From positions 806,001-870,000 of the forward strand of contig NZ_CP133592.1 of NCBI RefSeq assembly GCF_031312595.1: a DNA stretch of 64,000 nucleotides, given 5' to 3'. The notes under the pieces are model-generated. The model made no database searches, was not told where the DNA came from, and saw nothing but the letters and a program-made list of their open reading frames with translations. The stretch comes from Methanolobus sediminis. Lineage in GTDB: Archaea > Halobacteriota > Methanosarcinia > Methanosarcinales > Methanosarcinaceae. This document shows positions 52,637 to 59,586 of the stretch, piece after piece (the first letter of the stretch is position 1; each line of letters starts with the position of its first letter). The position numbers were made by a program, and so were the translations under genes.

Positions 52637-54124
52637 TTAGAATGCAGGCTCCCTTTCGACTTCTGTTGGTTTTGCATTTGCAATAGTTACCTCAATAGTC
52701 TTTGTGGTGAAATCTTCCTCAGGATCACTTACTGCCGGATCCTTTTCATATCCGAGAGATGTCCAGTCAATAGCTGTTGCAGTGCTACCGTGACAATCTG
52801 CACATACAAGCGGGTCCTCAAGACCTACACTTGAACTTACAATATTGTGGCTGACCTGATAATACAACTCAACATGCCTGATGACCGCATTTGGATAATC
52901 TGCGTTTCCATCTGCATTTCCGTCATATGAGCGGATCTCTTCTTCTGTAACATTACCATTACCATCTGCATCTGCCTTCAGGACTTCTGCCGGAGCTATC
53001 GGATTGCCAATGGATGAACTGTTATTCGGATCTGCAACAACTGCTGCATCAATTCCTTCGTCCCACCAGGTACCTGTGATCACATTAAATGGTTTGAGCA
53101 TGGAACCGTCGGTCTGCTCCTGAGCTGTTGGCAATGCATCATAATTTACACCTGATGACCATGAGATTGTCGGAGTGAACTCGGAATCATATGTGACATC
53201 TTCACGGACACCGTTCTGCCAGCTGAATGACTTCAGTACCGGAGTACCGGTAGCATCTGAGCCTGGTAATGCCGGGATGTGACATGTCTCACAGCTTACT
53301 GTTTCAAGGTGACCATCAGCTATTGTACCGTGTGAGATACCTTCGTGACATCCTGATGAGTCACATTCCAATACACCAACTTCAGATTCCATATGTGCAC
53401 CTTCAGATGTGAACAGATATTCACGGCTGCCGATGTTATGATCTTCTGTCACGTGACATTCCTGACAGTCTACTGAATCGTGAACATCATAAGAAGCTGA
53501 ATCTTCAAGAGTCCATGCAACAGCAGTTGTCTCAATGTCAGCAGTGTGACAGTTGCTACCACAAAGTGCCTTGCTTGGAGCACCGTTTACCTCATCATGA
53601 ACTTCAGTTACAAGTGGGAGTGGTGCCAGAACATCAAGCATGTAACTTGCCATGTAAAGTGTATCACTCTTTATCTCTTCACTTGATTCTTCGATTGCTG
53701 CTTCGTTTGCATTCTCGAAGTCACCTGAAGCTATGCTTTCTGCACGTGCCTCAAAGTCATAACCAACCTGGTTGTGACAGGCCATACAGTCAATGTCAAC
53801 ACCATAATCTGACATGTATCCACCACCGGGGTGAACCTGTCCGTATGTTACTGCCATTGTATCTTCATCAATGCTGTCAACATCAACACCATAATCCATG
53901 ATAGAGGTCCACTTTTTCAGGTCCTGCTCAACATGAGATGATGTTGATACTTCCTCGTATACTCCTGCGTGACAACCACTGCATGAACTGTCAGACCATG
54001 TCTGTTCAGTCATGTAATGAGCAGACATAGCTTCATTGCCGGTGCTGCCTACATACGCATACACACCAGCTGCAGCGAACATCACAACGAGGATACCTAT
54101 AAGAATTACATTTAATTTAGCCAT
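52637..54124 (-). CDS. mmcA: multiheme c-type cytochrome MmcA
   Basis: This 495-residue secreted or anchored cytochrome has an N-terminal signal/anchor helix (residues 5-24). Five canonical CXXCH sites lie at Cys48, 113, 220, 278 and 441, plus two atypical sites: CX3CH at 188-193 and CX4CH at 254-260. Seven hemes are therefore likely, as in the heptaheme MmcA of Methanosarcina acetivorans, which links Rnf to methanophenazine or external acceptors. An EF-hand-like loop (Asp385-x-Asp387-x-Asn389 to Glu396) sits between the sixth and seventh sites. The ATG follows GAGGT. It is encoded directly before rnfC. Confidence 0.94.
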   Translation of the reverse strand: MAKLNVILIGILVVMFAAAGVYAYVGSTGNEAMSAHYMTEQTWSDSSCSGCHAGVYEEVSTSSHVEQDLKKWTSIMDYGVDVDSIDEDTMAVTYGQVHPGGGYMSDYGVDIDCMACHNQVGYDFEARAESIASGDFENANEAAIEESSEEIKSDTLYMASYMLDVLAPLPLVTEVHDEVNGAPSKALCGSNCHTADIETTAVAWTLEDSASYDVHDSVDCQECHVTEDHNIGSREYLFTSEGAHMESEVGVLECDSSGCHEGISHGTIADGHLETVSCETCHIPALPGSDATGTPVLKSFSWQNGVREDVTYDSEFTPTISWSSGVNYDALPTAQEQTDGSMLKPFNVITGTWWDEGIDAAVVADPNNSSSIGNPIAPAEVLKADADGNGNVTEEEIRSYDGNADGNADYPNAVIRHVELYYQVSHNIVSSSVGLEDPLVCADCHGSTATAIDWTSLGYEKDPAVSDPEEDFTTKTIEVTIANAKPTEVEREPAF

Positions 54125-54137
54125 AATTTACCTCGTG

Positions 54138-54542
54138 TCATTTCTCTGCGACTTCTTCAAGCTGTTTGATTACAACAACAACGGTGTTTCTCAAATCCTG
54201 CTCATTGGTTATTTTCATGTCATTTGAAACGTATTTGCTTATTTCGAATGACTTTCGCACTACTCTGACATTAAAGTCAAAAACCTTATCAAGAAGACCT
54301 TTTTGAGGAGTTACTCCTAAAAAGTCCACATCCATATGATTGCCAAGTACATTGGCTTTAAGTTCAATTTTATCCAGAGGAGAACCTGGTTTTATGTAAA
54401 TAATATGATGTTTTACAGAACCAAAGTGCTTCTCTATACCTCTCCAGCCGTATTCTTCCACTAATTCATGAAGAGCGACAACAAGGTACTTATCCTTGCT
54501 TGAACTTGTTCCCGTACCTGATCCTGTGCTGGGATTGCTCAT
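54138..54542 (-). CDS. small conserved protein upstream of mmcA
   Basis: This 134-residue soluble protein has a Ser/Gly/Thr-rich N-terminus (residues 1-16) and an alpha/beta body (KDKYLVVALHELVEEYGWRG, MDVDFLGVTPQKGLLDKVFD). No signal peptide or cysteine is present, so it is cytoplasmic and not a heme protein. It has a good site (AAGGAAG) seven bases before the ATG and ends 13 bp before mmcA, so it is the first gene of the mmcA-rnf transcript. I recognise no named family. A regulatory or maturation role for the cytochrome/Rnf unit is suggested by position only. Confidence 0.7.
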   Translation of the reverse strand: MSNPSTGSGTGTSSSKDKYLVVALHELVEEYGWRGIEKHFGSVKHHIIYIKPGSPLDKIELKANVLGNHMDVDFLGVTPQKGLLDKVFDFNVRVVRKSFEISKYVSNDMKITNEQDLRNTVVVVIKQLEEVAEK

Positions 54543-54615
54543 TCTATTACTTCCTTTGGATGAATATAATAAATATAATAGAAGGAAATTTGCTTCCTTC
54601 CTATCCGCGGTACAT

Positions 54616-54650
54616 AGGTTTAATATTTAGTTATATCTTTTCATATTACA
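54616..54650 (+). promoter_or_regulatory. TATA box of a probably leaderless apbE transcript
   Basis: GGTTTAATATTTAG lies about 20-34 bp before the ATG at 54650, the usual TATA-to-start distance, and no Shine-Dalgarno motif precedes the ATG. This points to a leaderless mRNA. Confidence 0.5.
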
Positions 54651-55669
54651 TGAGGTATAAAACTGTTGCCATTGTACTGATTGCGGTTTTCACAGGATTA
54701 TTAATGATAAATTATGTTCAGGACCTGAATTCACAGAGTTTTCCTGAACAACAGATTTACTCACAAACCAGAAGCCTGATGGATACTACTGTAACTATCA
54801 CAGTCGTAAGTTCCAATGAAACATCTGCTACTGAGACAATCGATAATGCTTTTGAAAAAATAAAATATGTTGACGAATTAATGAACAACTACGACAATAA
54901 TAGTGAGATCAGCATTCTCAACAAAGAGGACGAAGTAACTAATGCAGATCCAGAACTTGTCAATGTGATCAATCGTTCCAAATATTATTCTGAAAAAAGC
55001 AATGGAGCCTTTGACATCTCAATTCAGCCAATACTGGATCTATGGGCCAGCAAATATGCACCCGGTGGAACTAACCAGCCACCTACGCCAGATGAGATCA
55101 ATGAAACATTGAAACTTGTTAACTATTCAGCAATAATAGTAGAAGGAAACAATGTTTCTATGAAAGAAGGAATGAAAATAACCCTTGGTGGCGTTGCAAA
55201 AGGATATGCAGTTGATGCTGCTATAGAATCACTGAAAAGTGACGGAATTACTTCAGGATTTGTAAATGCAGGTGGTGACGGAAGATACATCGGTACAAAG
55301 CCTGATGGAACTCAGTGGAGAGTAGGTTTGCAGAATCCTGATAAAAGTGAAGATGCAGTAACCATAATGAACATCCAGGATGTTGCTGTAGCAACCAGCG
55401 GAAATTATGAGAGGTATTTCAGTGATGAAGCAAAGGTCTCACACATAGCAGACCCGAGAACAGGATACCCGTCAAGTAACATGATAAGCAGCACTGTTAT
55501 TGGTGGAACAGCAATGGATGCAGATGCTCTTGCAACTTCCGTATTCATACTTGGAGAAAAGGATGGACTTGCAATGATTGAGAAACTGGACGGTGTGGAA
55601 TGTCTTATCATAACTAATGATAAGGAGATTATAAAGTCTTCAGGATTCTCTACCTATGAAAGCAATTAA
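54650..55669 (+). CDS. apbE: FAD:protein FMN transferase (ApbE)
   Basis: This 339-residue enzyme transfers FMN from FAD to threonines of RnfG and RnfD. It has an N-terminal membrane anchor (about residues 5-22) that places it outside the cytoplasm, and ApbE motifs: ITLGGVAKGYAVDAAI, SGFVNAGGDGRYIGTKPDG, ADPRTGYPSSNMISSTV and GTAMDADALATSVFILG (metal-binding Asp). It is divergent from the mmcA-rnf operon, which encodes its two substrates. The ATG at 54650 gives the anchor right at the N-terminus; the reading frame is open 50 codons further upstream without signs of coding. Confidence 0.93.
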   Translation: MRYKTVAIVLIAVFTGLLMINYVQDLNSQSFPEQQIYSQTRSLMDTTVTITVVSSNETSATETIDNAFEKIKYVDELMNNYDNNSEISILNKEDEVTNADPELVNVINRSKYYSEKSNGAFDISIQPILDLWASKYAPGGTNQPPTPDEINETLKLVNYSAIIVEGNNVSMKEGMKITLGGVAKGYAVDAAIESLKSDGITSGFVNAGGDGRYIGTKPDGTQWRVGLQNPDKSEDAVTIMNIQDVAVATSGNYERYFSDEAKVSHIADPRTGYPSSNMISSTVIGGTAMDADALATSVFILGEKDGLAMIEKLDGVECLIITNDKEIIKSSGFSTYESN

Positions 55670-55692
55670 AAAATAAGTAAGATTTGCCTGTA

Positions 55693-56235
55693 TTATTGCA
55701 GGCTGACCTCATGAAGGGTCTCATAAATAGGCCCTTTTGGGGTCAATGTACTCTTTTTCAATTTGATGGAACTCACATCCATTGAACCGATTTCAAAATC
55801 CTTCAGCTCATCAAGCAGTTCAAGGAATTCTGTTTTTTTCTTTTTAGGAAGATATTTCACCCTGGCCAGAGTGGCATGGGCACTAAACCGATGAAGAGTA
55901 GGCTCAAATTCAAAAGATGAAAGACAATTTTCAATCTGCTCATTAAGCACATCAAAGTTACCTTCACATCCAAGCCAGATGACCTTGGCAAATTTAGGTT
56001 TTGGGAAAACTCCAATACCTTTTACCCGGGAAGTGAATGGTTCACATTTCACACTGTCGAGTGCCTTTGAGATATCAGGGATCTGATTTTCCGGTACTTC
56101 ACCAAGGAATTTCATGGTAACATGCACCAGATCAGGATCGACAAACTTGAATTTGAATTCATTGAACTTCAATTGAATTTCGGTAATCTTTTCATGCAAC
56201 TCCACAGGGAGGTCTACCGCAACAAAAGCTCTCAC
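55693..56235 (-). CDS. thpR: RNA 2',3'-cyclic phosphodiesterase (ThpR)
   Basis: This 180-residue protein has the paired 2H motifs HVTMKFLGEVP and HATLARVKYLP, which define the 2H phosphoesterase/LigT family that opens 2',3'-cyclic phosphates to 2'-phosphates. The length is typical. I start at the GTG at 56235 (reading RAFVAVDLPVEL), seven bases after GGTGAT; upstream GTG and TTG codons are in frame but less well placed. It converges with apbE. Confidence 0.88.
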   Translation of the reverse strand: MRAFVAVDLPVELHEKITEIQLKFNEFKFKFVDPDLVHVTMKFLGEVPENQIPDISKALDSVKCEPFTSRVKGIGVFPKPKFAKVIWLGCEGNFDVLNEQIENCLSSFEFEPTLHRFSAHATLARVKYLPKKKKTEFLELLDELKDFEIGSMDVSSIKLKKSTLTPKGPIYETLHEVSLQ

Positions 56236-56374
56236 CACACATATCACCAATTATCATTTATACTGAGGACATAAATTTATATCGCTGCTAAACATGTGTT
56301 ATTTATAAAATGAGCATATATAATATCTTATGTTTTAGTAGTTTTATTGTTGATACAAAAACAGAGGGGATAAT

Positions 56375-57247
56375 TTGGACAGTGCACAGGTAGTTGTCAA
56401 CACTGCTGTCAAGCTTGCAGAAGAGCTGAAGTCAACGGCAATAATAATATCAGGAGAAGCAAATTTTGAGAAGCCTGAGACTAGAATTCCTGTATACTTT
56501 GCAAGTAGCAAACAAAAGAATATAATTGATCACCTTGTAGCAAGCAGCAAAACCAAGGAAGAGAAAACAAAAGAGATTCTGGATAAAATAGGTCAGCAGG
56601 CTGCCGGAAAAATCGAACATGTGGAAAATATCTCTGCAATCGAACTCATAATGGAAGAGATCAGCGAAGGAACCATTATAGGCATAATCGAAAGCAAGGA
56701 CTCATATGCAATCGTTGTCCACAACCTTGAAGATAATGTTATTGTGAAGAAAATGAAGGAATGTGAGGAGAGGGTTGCCCCGGAGGTCCTGCGTGCCGTT
56801 CTGAAAATTGCTTTTGATATTTCTAACACTGGACGTGAAGGTAAACAGATAGGCACTGCTTTTATTGTCGGTGATGTAGAAGAGGTCATGATGCGCTCAC
56901 ACCAGATGATCTTAAATCCCTATGCAGGCCAGGAAGAATCCGATTGTGATCTGAAAGACAGGAAGAACTGGGAATCTGTAAAAGAGTTTGCCCAGCTTGA
57001 CGGCGTTTTTGTCATATCGGAAGAAGGCATTGTCGAAGCTGCCGGAAGATATCTGGATGTGGACGCAAGAGAAATTGCCGTTGAAAAAGGTCTTGGAGGA
57101 CGTCATGTATCCGCAGCAGCGATCACAAGAGATACCGTATCCATTGCAATCACAGTTTCACAATCAGGCGGAGTCATCCACATCTACATGGATGGGAAAG
57201 AGCTTATGTATATCGAATCAACTGAGAGAGCTGTACGCTTTCTCTAA
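56375..57247 (+). CDS. dacZ: archaeal diadenylate cyclase (DacZ)
   Basis: This 290-residue protein makes c-di-AMP from ATP. The N-terminal part (1-150) resembles a PK-type alpha/beta domain, and the DAC domain spans about 150-285 with LDGVFVISEEGIVEAAGRYL (DGA-type motif as Asp209-Gly-Val) and GLGGRHVSAAAIT (Arg243-His244). DacZ occurs in euryarchaea such as Haloferax, where it is essential. The start is a TTG well placed after GAGGGGAT. Possible targets in this window are the RCK-containing antiporter and the K+ channel. Confidence 0.88.
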   Translation: MDSAQVVVNTAVKLAEELKSTAIIISGEANFEKPETRIPVYFASSKQKNIIDHLVASSKTKEEKTKEILDKIGQQAAGKIEHVENISAIELIMEEISEGTIIGIIESKDSYAIVVHNLEDNVIVKKMKECEERVAPEVLRAVLKIAFDISNTGREGKQIGTAFIVGDVEEVMMRSHQMILNPYAGQEESDCDLKDRKNWESVKEFAQLDGVFVISEEGIVEAAGRYLDVDAREIAVEKGLGGRHVSAAAITRDTVSIAITVSQSGGVIHIYMDGKELMYIESTERAVRFL

Positions 57248-57356
57248 TAGCTTAGTAACAGATTACAAAGTAAATAATATGGATCGTTTACTTTCAAAAT
57301 CTATTTTAATTACTGTTCCTGAATACGAGAACGACACGTCTGAAAGATATGTTGAA

Positions 57357-57402
57357 TTTTAAAAAAAAAAAGAAATTAATTGACCGGTAGAAGCTACCGA
57401 TC
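57357..57402 (-). terminator. terminator of the SatP-like gene
   Basis: On the minus strand CGGTAG-CTT-CTACCG forms a 6-bp hairpin, followed by a long run ending in about 12 T residues (57359-57371 on the plus strand are all A). Confidence 0.55.
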
Positions 57403-57441
57403 ATTTGCTTTAGTCTTGTTTATTATTATTCAAACTTACAC

Positions 57442-58014
57442 TTAAATTGGCAACTTAAGTCCAACTGAGTCAAATACAAGTGCAGTTGCAAGATAAAGTG
57501 CTGCAATGCCTGTGAGCAGGGTAATAATTCCTGCAATTGCCAATGGAAGCATTCCGAAGAACACAAGTGCAAGACTGAAGAATGTGAGGTCAAGCACTAT
57601 GAAGACCACAGTGATCATCTTCACACCTATCTTGAGTGTGCAAATTGTGAGTGATGTTGCGATGAGACCCCATACGAGTGTGAAGAATCCCATTGATGCG
57701 GAACTTGCTGCATCTACTGGTGCACCCCAAAGTCCTGCTGGTGCAAGGTTGATGTATGAGAATGCAAACCACCAGAGACCAAATATTGTGAATGCTGTTG
57801 CAGCAAAGGTATCACCTTTCTGCCAGAGCTGCCATCCTGCTAATACTTCTGCGACGCCACCAAGTGTTATTGCCATTGCAATAACCATAAGAGCATCTGA
57901 GAACATGCCTGAGTTCAATAATCCTGCGAATGTTGCTGCAAAACCAAGACCGTAAAAACCTACTGCTGCCGGACTTGCTGCAGACAAATCTTTAATTGTA
58001 ATTTCTCCTTCCAT
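57442..58014 (-). CDS. GPR1/FUN34/YaaH-family acetate transporter (SatP-like)
   Basis: This 190-residue protein has six predicted membrane helices and the family's N-terminal signature in altered form (SPAAVGFYGLGFAATF in place of NPAPLGL), with GLWWFAFSYINLAP and FGMLPLAIAGIITLL later. Bacterial SatP is a hexameric acetate/succinate channel or symporter. Presence with Acs and Acd suggests acetate uptake or release. The ATG is preceded by AGGGAAGTGATAAACT. Its leader contains a pair of hairpin-forming direct repeats (58136-58199). Confidence 0.9.
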   Translation of the reverse strand: MEGEITIKDLSAASPAAVGFYGLGFAATFAGLLNSGMFSDALMVIAMAITLGGVAEVLAGWQLWQKGDTFAATAFTIFGLWWFAFSYINLAPAGLWGAPVDAASSASMGFFTLVWGLIATSLTICTLKIGVKMITVVFIVLDLTFFSLALVFFGMLPLAIAGIITLLTGIAALYLATALVFDSVGLKLPI

Positions 58015-58540
58015 AGTTTATCACTTCCCTAAGATAAATTGGATAAATATCATATAATATTCAAATTTGTATAATTGTTCATACTGACCATAAAATTAAA
58101 CGCCAGAAATTCTCTACCATCAAATAGTGTAATACGTAACTGCTTGCTACCTCCATCAAGTGTTACTTGTAACTGCTTGCTACCTCCATCAAGTGTTACC
58201 TATTTCACCTCCTGCTAATGACTTTAAAATAGAAGTATATATCATTTTTGATTATGATAAAATAGAATATTAAAGATTAAGCTATCTTTCCGATAACAAC
58301 GAAGAAATAAAGACTTAAAATTAATATAAGAACCAAATACAGCTTTTTTAGCAATAATACACTCAAAAAAACCTACAAAATACAAATTAAATATAAAATA
58401 TAATAGATATATTTCCAGAGAGTCTGCTATTTGTATGTTATGCACATTTCTTACAAAATCAAGACGGAAACTTTATATACCAAAATCGTACATATTTTCT
58501 GCTTTTTCAAAGAAGAAAGAAGACTGTAAATTCAAAAATA
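58015..58540. other. AT-rich intergenic region before the SatP-like gene
   Basis: No protein gene is supported; the only open frame (58242-58445, minus) is phenylalanine/isoleucine-rich noise. The region holds the direct repeats at 58136-58199, and a TATA-like GGTATATAAAG at about 58471-58482 read on the minus strand (also readable as TTTATATA on the plus strand). Confidence 0.45.
58136..58199. repeat. two 31-bp direct repeats, each an imperfect hairpin
   Basis: The 31-bp unit beginning GTAACTGCTTGCTACCTCCA occurs twice (58136-58166 and 58169-58199, period 33 bp), with a degraded third copy to the left (about 58111-58135). Each unit pairs GTAAC with GTTAC and CTTG with CAAG. They sit 122-185 bp upstream of the SatP-like start. 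Confidence 0.8.
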
Positions 58541-59584
58541 CTAAATTTTAAAACGCAGCAAAGCAGCAATTCCACCAAGCGCAAGCAACTTCTGACCGGG
58601 CTCAAATATCGTACTAAAAACAACGATTTTCCCCTGCGAGTGCTCTACTGCTTGCAAAAATGAATCAATATCGCCTTTTTCACGTTCCATTCTCAGCATT
58701 TCATCTGCAACCAGAAGAGTATCAATGGAACCATAATCCAGAGCCATCTTTACTTCCTCAAGTCCGTAGGCAACTTTGCCGTCCACAGAAATCTCCTTTA
58801 ACAGGTCATCCATTAAGCGGGACTCGCGGGCAATACGGGACTCCTCCATGATCCGGTCCACAGCACCACGCTTCAACACTTCCTGGAAACCGGACATTCC
58901 GATGGAAGAAGTATCCTCTGTAACAACACGGGAAGAAAACTCAGCTTCTTTTGATCTCAGGTACTTCATGAAGTCATCTTTTATGAATCCCGGACCCGCA
59001 ACAACAACAGCCTCTGATTCTGATGCTGCATGCAGCAACTGGTCGATAATTTCCTGGAAAAAGACTTCCCTTAAAGTGCCTTCACTTCTTTTTCCGGAAG
59101 ACTGACTAATGTGAGAATATAATTCGATACCATAATGACGCACCAGACCTATATCCGCATCTCCTTCCTCAATAGCAAGAATTACAACTTTTGGTCGCTT
59201 GGAAGAAGCCTCAGCTTCATCAATACGTTCTATCTGGTCCTTTTTCCAGGTTTTGATTATTGAAAGGTCAAGTCCTTCCTCAACATTAAAAGTGTGATAG
59301 TGGCCTGCATCCATACCATGCTCAATAAGACCATGAATTCTCAGACGATTGGAGAACTTATGGAATTGAATGTCTTCCACACGAATACCCAGTCTTACTG
59401 TTTTTTTTTCAACTTTTTCAGGTCGCAGTTTATCAGCCGAAGTGTCGGCTTTTCTTTTTGTAAGAGCAAATATGAGGTCACCTTTCTCTATAATATACTT
59501 CAGGTGCCAGAGATCATCCAGAGTTTCAGGTACTATGGTAATCTCACCATCTCTGCCTTTCAGATTTCTCTTTACGACTCTCAT
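58541..59584 (-). CDS. pelA: mRNA surveillance protein Pelota
   Basis: This 347-residue protein is the eRF1-like ribosome rescue factor that, with aEF1A and ABCE1, splits stalled ribosomes. Three domains are seen: an Sm-fold N-domain (residues 1-130, MRVVKRNLKGRDGEITIVPE), a central eRF1-like domain lacking GGQ (about 135-255) and a C-terminal L7Ae-like domain (about 260-345, MALDYGSIDTLLVADEML). I chose the ATG at 59584, five bases after AAGGTG. It follows directly on the RqcH/NFACT gene, so the two form a rescue operon. Confidence 0.95.
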   Translation of the reverse strand: MRVVKRNLKGRDGEITIVPETLDDLWHLKYIIEKGDLIFALTKRKADTSADKLRPEKVEKKTVRLGIRVEDIQFHKFSNRLRIHGLIEHGMDAGHYHTFNVEEGLDLSIIKTWKKDQIERIDEAEASSKRPKVVILAIEEGDADIGLVRHYGIELYSHISQSSGKRSEGTLREVFFQEIIDQLLHAASESEAVVVAGPGFIKDDFMKYLRSKEAEFSSRVVTEDTSSIGMSGFQEVLKRGAVDRIMEESRIARESRLMDDLLKEISVDGKVAYGLEEVKMALDYGSIDTLLVADEMLRMEREKGDIDSFLQAVEHSQGKIVVFSTIFEPGQKLLALGGIAALLRFKI

Positions 59585-59586
59585 GT

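Noticed and set aside
54500-54649. 50-codon N-terminal extension of ApbE
   Set aside because: It overlaps the start of the divergent gene and would bury the membrane anchor; a TATA box lies inside it.
58136-58199. Short direct repeats as a possible CRISPR array
   Set aside because: The copies are separated by only two bases, leaving no spacers, and no cas gene is in the window.
58242-58445. 67-residue minus-strand frame
   Set aside because: Composition follows the AT-rich background (Phe, Ile, Tyr, Leu), there is no ribosome-binding site, and it lies in what looks like leader DNA.
58471-58482. Plus-strand promoter for an antisense RNA to pelA
   Set aside because: The TATA-like sequence is readable in both directions and fits equally well as the promoter of the SatP-like gene; no further support for an antisense RNA.
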